Shown piece by piece: positions 35,003 to 44,463 of a stretch of 64,000 nucleotides of DNA; positions within the stretch are counted from its first letter, which is position 1; each line of letters begins with the position of its first letter. The DNA comes from Terriglobus sp. TAA 43. Lineage in GTDB: Bacteria; Acidobacteriota; Terriglobia; Terriglobales; Acidobacteriaceae. The translations under genes and the position numbers were made by a program. The notes beneath the pieces were generated by a model. The model saw only the letters and a program-made list of their open reading frames with translations. It did not search any database and was not told where the DNA came from. The stretch is taken from NCBI RefSeq assembly GCF_000800015.1, contig NZ_JUGR01000001.1, positions 62,001 to 126,000 on the forward strand, in the 5' to 3' direction.

Positions 35003-36763
35003 ATGGAACTGCGTACGCTGAACGATGTTTTCCGGAACGCCACCTCCCGTGGCAGTGAGCGCGCCATTCTTACACCCGTTGGTGAACGGTGGGAGGCCAT
35101 CTCCTGCGACGCGCTCTATTGGCGTACGCGACGCCTGGCTGCATGGATGCAGTCGCAGGGCATTGCGAAGGGTGATCGAGTTGGGCTCATCGCTGAAAAC
35201 CGTTGGGAATGGGCAGTGACAGACTTTGCGTCGCTCGCCATTGGCGCTGTTGACGTTCCCATGTTTCCAACGCTGACGCCGGACCAGACGCGCGCGCAAC
35301 TCGCAGACAGCGGCGCGAAGATTGTCTTCGTTTCTACGCAGGATGTTGCGAAGAAAGTTCTTGGGACAGGATTTGAGGGAACGATTGTCGCGATGGACAG
35401 TGGCGAAATCGGCCTTCCTTTTTCGGACCTCGTTGCCGGTGAGGATTCTTCCGGACGTGATGCAGCATTCGATCAGGCTGTGGCATCGGTGCAGCCTGAA
35501 GATACTGCAACCATCATCTACACCTCTGGCACCACGGGCGACGCCAAAGGCGTGGTGCTGTCGCATGGCAACGTTGCATCCAATCTGTCGATGACGACAG
35601 AGCTGTTTCGCTTCGGAGCGGATGACCTGATGGTGTCGTTCCTGCCGTTGTCGCACGTGACGGCGCGCCACATTGACTATCTGTTTTACGCGGAGAATGT
35701 CACGCTCGCGTATGTCAGCCGTCCGGAGCGTGTTCTTCCTGCGATGGCTGTAGTCAAGCCGACGATTTTCGTCGCGGTACCGCGTGTCTACGAACGTGTG
35801 CGTCAGTCCGCAGAGGGTAAGGCGTTGAAGGCTGGTGGTCTGAAAGCGAAGATCTTCCAATGGGCCATCAAGACCGGTGCAAAGCATCGGGATGAAGTGG
35901 CGCAGATGCTGGGCGAGCCTTCTTCGCTGTCATGGAAGATCGCGAACAAGCTGGTGTACAGCAAGCTGCGTGAAGCTTTTGGCGGACGGGTGAAGGTATT
36001 CGTAGCTGGTGGTGCCCCACTTGGCATCGATTTGGCGCAGTGGTTCGCTTCGGCGGGTATCTCGATTCTCGAAGGCTACGGGCTTACGGAAACCTCTCCT
36101 GTCATTGCCGTAAACCTGCCCGGTCGCAACAAACTCGGAACCATCGGACCGAAGCTGAAGAACATCGACGTGCGGTTTGCAGAGGATGGGGAGTTGGAAG
36201 TGCGCGGTCCCAGCATCTTTCAGGGTTATTGGCAGAAATCTGAACAGACGTCCGAAGTGATGGACGGCGAGTGGTTCAAGACCGGCGATATCGGGAAGAT
36301 CGACTCCGAAGGTTTCCTCTCCATCACTGATCGGAAGAAGGAACTGATCAAGACGGTTGGCGGTAAATTCATTGCACCGCAGCCCATTGAGAACAAGCTC
36401 AAGGTTTCTTCTCTGATTGGTTTTGTGGCATTGCAGGGTGATAGACGAAAGTACGTCGCCGCTATTGTCTCGCCGAATTTCCCCGTGCTTGAAGAGTGGG
36501 CGAAGGAGCAGGGAATTGCGGCATCAGACCGCAAAGCCTTGGTTCATGATGAGAGGGTGATTGAGCGGTATCAGAAAGAATTTGATCGCGTGAATCAAGA
36601 AGCCTCGCCGTGGGAAAAGGTAAAGCGCTTCCGTTTGGTGCCCGATGAATGGACGGTGGATGGAGGCGAAGTCACGCCCAGTCTTAAGTTAAAGCGGCGT
36701 GTGGTGGCCACTAACTACGCGAAGGAGATTGAGGCAATGTATAGCGGTGCGGACGCCGAATGA
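35003..36763 (+). CDS. fadD: AMP-forming long-chain acyl-CoA synthetase
   Basis: A 586-residue ANL-superfamily ligase activating fatty acids to acyl-CoA. The AMP-binding P-loop IIYTSGTTGDAKG lies near residue 170, then YGLTETSP, the FKTGDIG motif and the hinge lysine/aspartate region ITDRKKELIKT. It resembles the eukaryote-like (FAA1) long-chain branch, with a long C-terminus. The ATG at 35003 has GGGAG at 34995. The short intergenic segment before it carries only the gltB terminator. Chain-length specificity is not visible. Confidence 0.9.
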   Translation: MELRTLNDVFRNATSRGSERAILTPVGERWEAISCDALYWRTRRLAAWMQSQGIAKGDRVGLIAENRWEWAVTDFASLAIGAVDVPMFPTLTPDQTRAQLADSGAKIVFVSTQDVAKKVLGTGFEGTIVAMDSGEIGLPFSDLVAGEDSSGRDAAFDQAVASVQPEDTATIIYTSGTTGDAKGVVLSHGNVASNLSMTTELFRFGADDLMVSFLPLSHVTARHIDYLFYAENVTLAYVSRPERVLPAMAVVKPTIFVAVPRVYERVRQSAEGKALKAGGLKAKIFQWAIKTGAKHRDEVAQMLGEPSSLSWKIANKLVYSKLREAFGGRVKVFVAGGAPLGIDLAQWFASAGISILEGYGLTETSPVIAVNLPGRNKLGTIGPKLKNIDVRFAEDGELEVRGPSIFQGYWQKSEQTSEVMDGEWFKTGDIGKIDSEGFLSITDRKKELIKTVGGKFIAPQPIENKLKVSSLIGFVALQGDRRKYVAAIVSPNFPVLEEWAKEQGIAASDRKALVHDERVIERYQKEFDRVNQEASPWEKVKRFRLVPDEWTVDGGEVTPSLKLKRRVVATNYAKEIEAMYSGADAE

Positions 36764-36819
36764 AAAGGCCAGTCGTTCTTGCCTCGAACCCCGGTAACCG
36801 ACACAGCTAAAAGAATTTG

Positions 36820-36849
36820 CTTGTACCTGACCGGGGAAAGGGGTACAAG
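36820..36849. repeat. Inverted repeat before excisionase-like gene
   Basis: Arms CTTGTACC (36820-36827) and GGTACAAG (36842-36849) are perfect complements around a 14-base centre. TTGTAC and TACAAG are also spaced 17 bp apart, like a weak -35/-10 pair, so this could be an operator covering a promoter. Confidence 0.5.
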
Positions 36850-36904
36850 TATGGGGCTGGGAAGGTGCGATTTCCCACGAATCCTAAACCCCTGGGAAGA
36901 AACC

Positions 36905-37159
36905 ATGCCGAACGCCGCAGAAATAGCCATTCGCGAAGTCATGGATATCCGCCAGGCTGCTGGATATCTGGGAATCAGCAGCGACACGCTGTACCGCTAC
37001 GCCTCAGAAGGATTTGTACCCGCTTTCAAGCTGGGAAATCGATGGCGGTTCAAGAAGACCCTGCTGGACACCTGGATGGATCATCAGTCGGGAGCGGCGA
37101 TGCCGGAAACCGTTGTTGCCAAGCCCGAAAGCAAGAAGCCCGCGCGCTCAGCGAAGTAG
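36905..37159 (+). CDS. Excisionase-like helix-turn-helix DNA-binding protein
   Basis: An 84-residue protein of the excisionase/MerR-like family. A winged helix spans about 13-60 (MDIRQAAGYLGISSDTLYRY, then VPAFKLGNRWRFKK), with a lysine-rich tail. ATG 36905 follows a GGGAAGAA ribosome site. Stand-alone proteins of this type can be transcription regulators as well as phage excisionases; no integrase or att site is seen here, so regulation is more likely (inference). It lies downstream of an inverted repeat and converges with a metallophosphoesterase. Confidence 0.82.
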   Translation: MPNAAEIAIREVMDIRQAAGYLGISSDTLYRYASEGFVPAFKLGNRWRFKKTLLDTWMDHQSGAAMPETVVAKPESKKPARSAK

Positions 37160-37160
37160 C

Positions 37161-38033
37161 TCAGGCAGGTTGCAACGTAAGCAGGGTTAGTTCTGGTGGG
37201 CAATTGAATCGGAACGGAAGATGCATGCAGCCGAGCCCACGATTTACATAGACCTGCATCCCAGAACTGCCCACCGTGTGCAGACCCTCGACATATTTCT
37301 CACCCATAGCAGGCAGAAGGATCGGCGGTAGGAAGGGAAGCCGCACCTGTCCTCCGTGCGTATGTCCTGCCAACATCAGATCGACATAGTAGTTCTGAGA
37401 GGCGATCGTATCGGCAAAATCCGGTTCATGTCCCAATAGGACGATCGGTTCGTCCGTTTTCCTTTTCGGCATAGCGAGTGCGAGATTGGGCACGTCAAAG
37501 TAAGCATCAGCTATGCCGGAGACCCATATTCTTTCGCCTCGTTTCTCCAGCGTGGTGAACTGATTCATTAAGAGCGTGAGGCCATTGCGTCGTAACGCAT
37601 CCGCTACATCAGCCTTAATCGATACATCATGATTGCCGAGAGAGCAGAAGCGTACCGGGCATTTAATCTCACGCAGTATTTCGGCGCAAGCATAGGCATC
37701 GGGTACAGCCTGGCGATGTTCGTCTTTGCTCGTCGTGATGAAATCGCCAGTGAGAGCGACCATATCTGGCGCAAGCTCATTCACTTTTTGAATGGCGTGG
37801 CGGACAAAGAACGATTCGTCATAGTCATGAAAGTGAAAGTCGCTGAGTTGCGCAATCCGGAAGCCGTGAAAAGGGGCAGGCAGGTTGCGGATGTGAATTG
37901 TGCGTTCCACGGTCATGAGGACGTGCCGTTCTATCTCGCCCGAGTATAGGGCCAGACCTCCGGCGGTAAGCGTGGCTCCCGCAAGAAAGCGCCGTCGCGT
38001 AAGGTTTCCTGTTGCGCTCTTCCGCGAGGACAT
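37161..38033 (-). CDS. YkuE-like metallophosphoesterase with Tat signal
   Basis: A 290-residue phosphoesterase with an N-terminal twin-arginine motif (LTRRRFLAG, 11-19) before a hydrophobic segment. Binuclear metal-site blocks: SDFHFH (64-69, with Asp65 and His67), GDF (96-98), GNHD (133-136), GHEPD, and GHTHGGQ near residue 228. It belongs to the YkuE/LpxG-type branch, not to the PAP-like pair at 11886-14044. It is divergent from the M24 peptidase 22 bases away. A lipid or cell-envelope phosphoester is a plausible substrate; not proven. Confidence 0.9.
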   Translation of the reverse strand: MSSRKSATGNLTRRRFLAGATLTAGGLALYSGEIERHVLMTVERTIHIRNLPAPFHGFRIAQLSDFHFHDYDESFFVRHAIQKVNELAPDMVALTGDFITTSKDEHRQAVPDAYACAEILREIKCPVRFCSLGNHDVSIKADVADALRRNGLTLLMNQFTTLEKRGERIWVSGIADAYFDVPNLALAMPKRKTDEPIVLLGHEPDFADTIASQNYYVDLMLAGHTHGGQVRLPFLPPILLPAMGEKYVEGLHTVGSSGMQVYVNRGLGCMHLPFRFNCPPELTLLTLQPA

Positions 38034-38055
38034 ACGTCATGATACTGGCTTGGCC

Positions 38056-39210
38056 ATGCGACAGGGAAACGCGCGTCGTCGTATCCTGTTAAAGATGATG
38101 CATCGCGGACGTATCCGCCACCTTGCGCAGGAGTTGCGACGCCGGTCCATACCGTCGCTTCTGATTACGCACCTTCCCGACGTCCGTTATCTAACGGGCT
38201 TTACCGGATCGAATGCCGCACTGGTCGTAGTGGCGGAGCCACGGCTGACTTCGCGCCTGTTTACCGATGGTCGGTATACCGTCCAGGCAAAACGTGAAGT
38301 GCAGAGCGCGAGCGTACGCATTGCCCCTAAATCAGCAGTTGTAGAGGCATGTATATGGGCCGAACAACATGCGTCCCAGTGTGGCTTTGACCGTACACAA
38401 ACCACGGTGGCCACTCTGGCTGCCATGAAGAAAGCAGCAGGGAAAAGAGGCTTCTTCGTCCCCGCCGATGGCTTGGTCGCAGCGTTGCGAGTGATCAAAG
38501 ACGCTACCGAAGTGGAATCCATGCGCCGCGCGGCCTCGTTGACCTGTTCGCTTTACGAAGGTCTACTCGGATGGATTGAGCCGGGGATGAGGGAACGCGA
38601 TATCGCCGGCGAGCTGGAGCATCGCGCACGCATGGCCGGTGCTGAGTCTATGAGCTTTGAGACGATTGTTGCCGCAGGTGAGCGAGGCAGCCAGCCGCAT
38701 GCTCGCGCCACAGAAGCGCGCATCCAACCTGGTGACCTGGTCACATTGGACTTCGGTATTGTCTTGGATGGTTACTGCTCTGATATGACTCGCACCTTCG
38801 CGATTGGATACGGTGAAAAATCTGTTCCCTCCCGCTGGAAACAGCGGTGGGCGGAGCAGCGTGATGTCTTTGAAGCCGTTCTTGCTGCGCAGCAGGCGGC
38901 CGTTAACGCTGTTCATGAGGGCGCTAGTTGCGGTGAGGTGGATCTTGCGGCACGTTCGACTCTGGAGGCGGTGGGGTATGGGAAATACTTCACCCATTCC
39001 ACCGGGCACGGAGTCGGATTGGAAATTCATGAGGTTCCTCGAGTGGGGAAAGACAGTAAAGACGTTCTGAAGGCCGGAACCGTGATTACAATCGAACCCG
39101 GGGTGTATCTGCCCGGACGCTTCGGCGTGCGCATCGAAGACTCTGTACTGGTCACGGAAGATGGCGCCGAGGTGCTGACCCCGGTGCACAAAGGCTGGAT
39201 GGAACTGTAG
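38056..39210 (+). CDS. M24-family aminopeptidase P/Xaa-Pro peptidase
   Basis: About 384 residues, counted from ATG 38056; ATGs at 38095 and 38098 are alternatives and no ribosome site decides. The pita-bread fold ligands are recognisable: Asp in [13 protein letters not shown], the second Asp in SDMTRTF, His in [12 protein letters not shown], Glu in TIEPGVY, and Glu in RIEDSV. It is a cytoplasmic proline peptidase. It stands 42 bases upstream of accB-accC; clusters of this peptidase with acc genes and efp are common, although efp is missing here. Confidence 0.9.
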   Translation: MRQGNARRRILLKMMHRGRIRHLAQELRRRSIPSLLITHLPDVRYLTGFTGSNAALVVVAEPRLTSRLFTDGRYTVQAKREVQSASVRIAPKSAVVEACIWAEQHASQCGFDRTQTTVATLAAMKKAAGKRGFFVPADGLVAALRVIKDATEVESMRRAASLTCSLYEGLLGWIEPGMRERDIAGELEHRARMAGAESMSFETIVAAGERGSQPHARATEARIQPGDLVTLDFGIVLDGYCSDMTRTFAIGYGEKSVPSRWKQRWAEQRDVFEAVLAAQQAAVNAVHEGASCGEVDLAARSTLEAVGYGKYFTHSTGHGVGLEIHEVPRVGKDSKDVLKAGTVITIEPGVYLPGRFGVRIEDSVLVTEDGAEVLTPVHKGWMEL

Positions 39211-39252
39211 CGCGGCATTGAATGCCGAGAGCGCAAGGCAGGCATAAGGAAG

Positions 39253-39747
39253 ATGATGGAACAGAACGATTTGCAGGAACTTCGCGAGCTTGTCTCCTTC
39301 TTGAAGGACAACGGCATCGCTGAATTTGATCTTCACCGCGGCGAGCAACATGTCCGCATCAAGTTTGCGCAGCCCGCTGCGCCCATTGCATTTGATCCGA
39401 CGCATTTTGCGCACCTCGCGGCGGCTCCGCATGTGGCCCCGGCACCGGTCGCTGCCGCTCCGCTGGCTGCTCCTGCGCCTGCAGCGGCGGCTGCCCCGGC
39501 AGAGGTGCTGCACGAGGTGAAGTCGCCCATCGTGGGTACTTTCTATGAGAGCTCCGCTCCTGGTTCTGCGCCGTTCGTGAAGGTGGGTGACACCATCTCT
39601 GTTGGCCAGGTGGTTTGCATCGTGGAAGCCATGAAGCTGATGAACGAGATCGAGAGCGACGTCGCCGGTGAAGTGGTGAAGCTGCTGACCGAGAATGGCA
39701 AGCCTGTCGAGTATGGCCAGCCGCTGTTCGCGGTACGGCCGCGGTAA
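39253..39747 (+). CDS. accB: Biotin carboxyl carrier protein of acetyl-CoA carboxylase
   Basis: A 164-residue BCCP. Biotin is attached at Lys128 in EAMKLMNE (125-132), in the normal C-terminal position. A long Ala/Pro linker (about 55-85) separates it from the N-terminal domain. It carries CO2 between AccC and the carboxyltransferase in fatty-acid synthesis. It is followed four bases later by accC. Confidence 0.96.
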   Translation: MMEQNDLQELRELVSFLKDNGIAEFDLHRGEQHVRIKFAQPAAPIAFDPTHFAHLAAAPHVAPAPVAAAPLAAPAPAAAAAPAEVLHEVKSPIVGTFYESSAPGSAPFVKVGDTISVGQVVCIVEAMKLMNEIESDVAGEVVKLLTENGKPVEYGQPLFAVRPR

Positions 39748-39751
39748 GGAC

Positions 39752-41149
39752 ATGGGCATGTTCAAGAAGGTCCTGATCGCGAACCGTGGCGAGATTGCAC
39801 TGCGGGTTATCTCGGCTTGCCGGGAGCTTGGCATCCGTACTGTGGCCGTATACTCCGAGGCCGACCGTAACAGCCTCCACGTCCGCTTTGCGGATGAGGC
39901 TATCTGCATTGGCCCTCCGCGCTCCGCGGAGAGCTATCTCAACGTTCCGGCGGTTATCTCTGCCGCAGAGATCGCGGATGTGGACGCGATTCATCCCGGT
40001 TACGGACTGCTGAGCGAGAACGCCAACTTCGCCGAGGTGTGCCGCGCGAGCAACATCAAGTTCATCGGACCGCGCCCTGAAGTGACGCGGATGATGGGTG
40101 AGAAGTCCACCGCCCGGCAGACTATGAAGGCGGCTAATGTGCCTATCCTGCCGGGGTCCGATGGTGTTATCGGGTCGGTGGAAGAGGCGCTGCAGTGGGC
40201 TGCGGATGTGCGTTATCCGGTGATCCTGAAGGCTGTGGCTGGCGGCGGCGGACGCGGTATGCGTATCGTCCGTTCGGCAGAGGAGCTTCCCGGTTTGTAC
40301 AACCAGGCATCGACCGAGGCGCTGAACGCCTTCGGCAATGGCGACCTGTACATGGAGAAGTTCATCGAGCGTCCTCGTCACATTGAGTTCCAGGTGTTGG
40401 CTGACGAGCATGGCAACGTGATGTCGCTGGGCGAGCGTGAATGCTCTATTCAGCGTCGTCACCAGAAGCTGATCGAGGAAGCTCCGTCGCTGCAGATTAC
40501 GCCGGAGATTCGTACGCGTCTTGGCGGCGTGATTGAGCGTTCGCTGCGTGAGATCGGTTACTGGAACGCTGGCACGATCGAGTTCCTGATGGATGAAGAT
40601 GGCGAGATCTACTTCATCGAGATGAACACGCGTATCCAGGTGGAGCATCCGGTGACGGAGTTGATTACGGGCATCGACCTGGTGAAGGCGCAGTTGCGCA
40701 TTGCCGCTGGTGAGAAGCTGCCGGACATCGTTCCGGTTCGTCCGTCGATCAACGGTCATGCGATCGAGTGCCGCATCAACGCGGAGCATCCGGAGAAGTT
40801 CACGCCTTCCGCAGGCAAGATCACGGCATGGAATGTGCCGGGCGGAAATGGTGTTCGTGTAGATACGAACCAGTACCAGGAAGGCGTTGTTCCGCCTTAC
40901 TACGACAGCATGATCGCCAAGGTCATCTGCCATGGCAAGGACCGCGAAGAGGCAATGAGCAAGATGCAGCGCGCTCTGAGCCAGTTTGTGGTGGAAGGTA
41001 TTCACACGACGATTCCGCTACAGCAGAAGATCTTCTCCGATCCTGACTTCCGCAAGGGTGACTTCGATACGAAGTTCATGGAACGCTTCTTTGAAAAGGA
41101 AGCTGCGCGCAAGAAGGTGGAAGCCGAGAACGAACCAACAGGGGCATAA
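39752..41149 (+). CDS. accC: Biotin carboxylase subunit of acetyl-CoA carboxylase
   Basis: A 465-residue ATP-grasp carboxylase that charges biotin on AccB. ATG 39752 (or 39758, [12 protein letters not shown]) starts the subunit. Blocks: [20 protein letters not shown], the ATP-binding [24 protein letters not shown], and [15 protein letters not shown]. The arginine and glutamate active-site residues of this last block are present. It forms an operon with accB. The stop codon is immediately followed by the G-rich end of repeat copy B. Confidence 0.97.
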   Translation: MGMFKKVLIANRGEIALRVISACRELGIRTVAVYSEADRNSLHVRFADEAICIGPPRSAESYLNVPAVISAAEIADVDAIHPGYGLLSENANFAEVCRASNIKFIGPRPEVTRMMGEKSTARQTMKAANVPILPGSDGVIGSVEEALQWAADVRYPVILKAVAGGGGRGMRIVRSAEELPGLYNQASTEALNAFGNGDLYMEKFIERPRHIEFQVLADEHGNVMSLGERECSIQRRHQKLIEEAPSLQITPEIRTRLGGVIERSLREIGYWNAGTIEFLMDEDGEIYFIEMNTRIQVEHPVTELITGIDLVKAQLRIAAGEKLPDIVPVRPSINGHAIECRINAEHPEKFTPSAGKITAWNVPGGNGVRVDTNQYQEGVVPPYYDSMIAKVICHGKDREEAMSKMQRALSQFVVEGIHTTIPLQQKIFSDPDFRKGDFDTKFMERFFEKEAARKKVEAENEPTGA

Positions 41150-41152
41150 GCA

Positions 41153-41275
41153 GGGAGGGTACCCCCTCCCCCCGGTTTTTCTAAAATCGTCTTTCTATTG
41201 GGTTTACGGTTTTGGTGGCTGTAAAATCGTCTGCCCATTGGAGTTAGAGGCAAAATCGTCTTTCTAAACGAGTTA
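41153..41275 (-). repeat. Composite dispersed repeat, copy B (inverted relative to copy A)
   Basis: Reading on the minus strand, GACGATTTT motifs occur at 41260, 41231 and 41191 (spacings 29 and 40). The first two are in CTAACTC-N8-AGACGATTTT units. The G-rich palindrome (41153-41173) centres on GGTACC and begins three bases after the accC stop. The order and spacing equal copy A at 16427-16548. Confidence 0.85.
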
Positions 41276-41301
41276 GGGCCACGCGGAAGCGTGGCCCTTT
41301 T
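41276..41301 (+). terminator. Terminator downstream of accC and repeat copy B
   Basis: A 9-bp perfect stem, GGGCCACGC (41276-41284) and GCGTGGCCC (41289-41297), with loop GGAA and then TTTT. Confidence 0.85.
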
Positions 41302-41444
41302 GTCTCTGGTTCTATTTTAGCGGTTTGAAGGAAATATCATGCCAACTCTATTTCCTGTGGTTTGTTGGGTTTAAGTAGCTTGAGGGCTTGACAGAATCAA
41401 TCTCGTTTTCAGCCAGGCTCGGATGCGGGCTTTTCATTTTTGTC

Positions 41445-42869
41445 TCATTTTGCAGGCACCGGCCGCATCTGTGGTTTCCTCCAGGTCCCATTCATAACCG
41501 TATCGCCGGGAAGATAGACACGGAAAACGCCATAGAACGGCCCGTCGGGTGCGGGAAGCCAGTTCGCCTGTCTTACCGGGCCGGGGTTCTCGCGCGAGAC
41601 ATAGAGTGTCAACGATCCATCAGGGCCGAACTTATACGACTTCAACATGGTCGAGTTGAGCAGATAGCGCTTCAGAGGATTTGCCACTAGCAACTGCGTC
41701 TTGCCGTCGTACATGGTGAGAGACCAGAACGCTTTGGTGGGCGGCAGATCACCCTTCGAAAAGTGAAGCTCGTAGTTCGACTTTGATGCATCAAGCGGCT
41801 GGTGGTTCGCGTCGACGAAGTAGCCGAAGTAGAGCGCGTCTTGTTTTGAGTTGCCGTAAAGCCCCAGTTTCGCGCCCGCATAGCGGTACAGATAGTTGTC
41901 CTTGAGGAAGTCGCGAGTTCCGAACATCTCTCCGCTGGAGATCTGATCGGTATTGATCTTCTTCATGACTGTGCCCAGATCAGCGTCCGAGTCCTTAACT
42001 CCGTCTTTAATCGCTTGCTGGATCTCCGGTGAAAACCTGCTCATATCGAACGTCTGCCCCGGACCGATGTTCAACTTGGCAAACCGCGCAAGCAACGCAC
42101 TCTCACTGGGATTCGGCGGACAGAACTGGAAGAGAAAGTTGACGTAAGGAAACACATCCACGCCCGCAGGCAGGTCGCCAATCTTCGGCCAGCTTACCGG
42201 TGGCGCAGTTGCAGGTGCGGGTTGTTTCAAAAATGCGCTGAGTGTTTGTGCCTGATATCCCGCCTGAACCTTGTTTACCTTTGGCAAATCGGCTGCGTTG
42301 AACAGCTGGGTACGAAAGATGATGTAGGCGAACTGCGTTTCTGAGCGAACGACCGCTTTCACTCCGGCGGGCGTTGCTCCGTTCCATCCGGGACCGGCAA
42401 CCAGAAAGGTTCCGCCATCGTTCCCGTAAGCGCGTGTGCCAAGGTAGGCAAAGTTGTATGTGTACAGATCCACCATTTGCCCGGTGTAGTAACGATTCGG
42501 CTCAATCTTCGGCACCGTCACCACCAGCGGCTCCGCGCGCAAATCCATCCACAGATACGAGTACGGCGTATCAGAGTTCGGCGTCACCACGAACTTATCT
42601 TCGGGCGTGGCCACTGACTTCGAGCTATGAAGGGTGTTGAATGGCCCTTGATAGTCATGGTTGGTAGTGTCGATCGCCTGCTTGTACATCGTCTGGTAGT
42701 TCGCAGCCATCGGAAAGCCGTAGATGTAGGCTTCCTTTGCAATGGTCCGTGCATCAGCGGCGGAGATGCCGTTCTGTTCCGTGATCTTCGCCTGATTGCA
42801 TCCCGTCGCAAAAAGCAAACCTGCTGCCAGAACAACTCCTGACATCCTGCAAAGCACAGTTGCCATCAT
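41445..42869 (-). CDS. DUF1254-domain lipoprotein (copy 2)
   Basis: A 474-residue exported lipoprotein. ATG 42869 has AAGGAG upstream and opens a signal ending in lipobox ATGC, near residue 22. The DUF1254 domain comes first (KEAYIYGFPMAANYQTM, VVTPNSDTPYSY, MVDLYTYNFAYLG), followed by DUF1214 (KAFWSLTMYDGKTQLL, YVSRENPGPVRQANWLPAP). It is a close paralogue of the gene at 42913-44334, in the same order. Family function is unknown; one strand of literature links members to cell-envelope integrity, but nothing here tells the role. Confidence 0.87.
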   Translation of the reverse strand: MMATVLCRMSGVVLAAGLLFATGCNQAKITEQNGISAADARTIAKEAYIYGFPMAANYQTMYKQAIDTTNHDYQGPFNTLHSSKSVATPEDKFVVTPNSDTPYSYLWMDLRAEPLVVTVPKIEPNRYYTGQMVDLYTYNFAYLGTRAYGNDGGTFLVAGPGWNGATPAGVKAVVRSETQFAYIIFRTQLFNAADLPKVNKVQAGYQAQTLSAFLKQPAPATAPPVSWPKIGDLPAGVDVFPYVNFLFQFCPPNPSESALLARFAKLNIGPGQTFDMSRFSPEIQQAIKDGVKDSDADLGTVMKKINTDQISSGEMFGTRDFLKDNYLYRYAGAKLGLYGNSKQDALYFGYFVDANHQPLDASKSNYELHFSKGDLPPTKAFWSLTMYDGKTQLLVANPLKRYLLNSTMLKSYKFGPDGSLTLYVSRENPGPVRQANWLPAPDGPFYGVFRVYLPGDTVMNGTWRKPQMRPVPAK

Positions 42870-42912
42870 CAGAGCTCCTTCGTTCGAACGGTTGCTGTGT
42901 TGTGTATGCCTG

Positions 42913-44334
42913 CTACTTCGCCCGCTCAACTATAGGAGATTTCCAGTCGCCGCTAAGCAGTTCCGGCTTGGGCCAGTAATAGCGAACCGCCATCATGAAT
43001 GGGCCTTTCGGCGCAGGAAGCCAGTTCGCCTGTTTCGCGCCTCCCGGAGAATCAGCCTGGATATACAGAGTGAGTCCGCCATCCGGATCGAGTTTCAGCT
43101 GGGGCAGCATCGGCGAGTTGATGAGGTAGCGATTGATCGGATTCTTCACCAGTAGCTGACTCGGAAGGTCATACATGGTCAACGACCAGAACGCATTTAC
43201 TGGCGGAAACTGTCCCTTGGCAAAGTGCAACGTGTACTTGCCCTTGCTGCCATCAAGCGGCTGACCATCCGCATCCTTATCCAGAATCGGATACAGAGCT
43301 TCATCGCGCGAGTTAGCGCCAATACCCATCTGCGTGCCAGTCGCGCGTGCAAGGAAGTTGTTCTTCAAATACTCACGCGACCCGAACAGTGTGTCTGTCT
43401 TGCCGCCAGTAGCCGCGCGGTTGGTATCAATCGCCTTTTGCCCATCGGCAATACCTGTCTTCATAGCCGCTTGAACCTCAGGCGAAAACGCAGACGCGTC
43501 AAAAGGCTTGCCCGGCACGATTCCAATCTTTGCAAAGCTCTGCCGCAACTCTGCCTCACTGGGGTGCGGTGGCATACAGAACTGCAAAAGGAATGCCATC
43601 TGATTGAAGAATGCGAGCGATGTCTGTTCCGCTGGCGAGATAGGTGTCGGCCAGTTGATGGGCGGTGCAGGAGGAGGTGGTGCCGTGTGAGCAAATTCGT
43701 GCAGCGGCTCAATCTTGTAGCCAGCCTGGATCTTCTTCACATTCGGCAGATCGGCAGGATTGAACAGCTGCGTGCGGCCCACCACGGACACAAACTCCGT
43801 CTCAGCGTTGAACGTCTTCGTGATGTTCTTCGGCACCTCGCCCTTCCATTCCGGGCCGGCAATCAGAAAGGTGCCTCCATCATTCCCAGTAGTGCGGCTG
43901 CCAATGTATGCAAAGTTGAAGGTGTACAAATCCATCAACTGGAAGACGAAGTAGCGATTCTTTTCCATCTTCGGGATGGTGATCACCATCGGCTCAGCCC
44001 GCAGATCAAGGCCGCTGAAGGAATAAGGCGTGTCAGAGTTGGGCGTGACAAACGCCGTGTCCGCAGGCGTGAAAACACGCGCAATATTCAGCACGGAGTT
44101 GAATGGTCCCTTGTACTGCGGATTGCTCTTATCCACTGAGAAGGCATACATCGTCTTGTACTGCGCAACCATGGGCACGCCGTACACATAGGCATCCTTC
44201 GCAATCGATTGCGCCTCTGCCGGAGCAACGCCACTCTCCGCCGGCTTCTTCGCGCTATCGCATCCCGCCGCAGTAAACAAGATCAAAGCGGACAATCCAG
44301 CCCACAATGCTCCACGCGCATGCCCTATCAGCAT
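42913..44334 (-). CDS. DUF1254-domain lipoprotein (copy 1)
   Basis: A 473-residue paralogue of the next downstream gene, with lipobox TAAGC after an N-terminal hydrophobic stretch. ATG 44334 (MLIGHARG) is preceded by AGAGG. It shows the same blocks: KDAYVYGVPMVAQYKTM, FVTPNSDTPYS, LMDLYTFNFAYIG, and the DUF1214-like NAFWSLTMYDLPSQLL with PGGAKQANWLPAP. The two copies have almost the same length and are separated by 43 bases, which points to tandem duplication and probably co-transcription. Confidence 0.87.
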   Translation of the reverse strand: MLIGHARGALWAGLSALILFTAAGCDSAKKPAESGVAPAEAQSIAKDAYVYGVPMVAQYKTMYAFSVDKSNPQYKGPFNSVLNIARVFTPADTAFVTPNSDTPYSFSGLDLRAEPMVITIPKMEKNRYFVFQLMDLYTFNFAYIGSRTTGNDGGTFLIAGPEWKGEVPKNITKTFNAETEFVSVVGRTQLFNPADLPNVKKIQAGYKIEPLHEFAHTAPPPPAPPINWPTPISPAEQTSLAFFNQMAFLLQFCMPPHPSEAELRQSFAKIGIVPGKPFDASAFSPEVQAAMKTGIADGQKAIDTNRAATGGKTDTLFGSREYLKNNFLARATGTQMGIGANSRDEALYPILDKDADGQPLDGSKGKYTLHFAKGQFPPVNAFWSLTMYDLPSQLLVKNPINRYLINSPMLPQLKLDPDGGLTLYIQADSPGGAKQANWLPAPKGPFMMAVRYYWPKPELLSGDWKSPIVERAK

Positions 44335-44463
44335 CAGTGACCTCTCTTGAGAGGCCAAAGATAGAACATTGCGAGGTAACTTCAACCTGTTGGTTCTGAC
44401 AGGGAGAGAGGATTGATCGAGAATCACGGAGATGCATTGATCGGTGAAAACGGGCCAATGTAC

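Noticed and set aside
33938-35887. Minus-strand open frame across the gltB 3' end and the acyl-CoA ligase
   Set aside because: It spans two real genes and a terminator, which no single gene would do.
36905-37159. Prophage or integrated element marked by the excisionase-like gene
   Set aside because: No integrase, phage gene or att repeat is near; the gene stands among housekeeping genes.
38563-39909. Minus-strand open frame opposite the M24 peptidase and accB
   Set aside because: Shadow; spans the gene boundary without a start signal.
39359-41005. Minus-strand open frame opposite accB and accC
   Set aside because: accB and accC carry decisive biotin and ATP-grasp motifs; the other strand does not.
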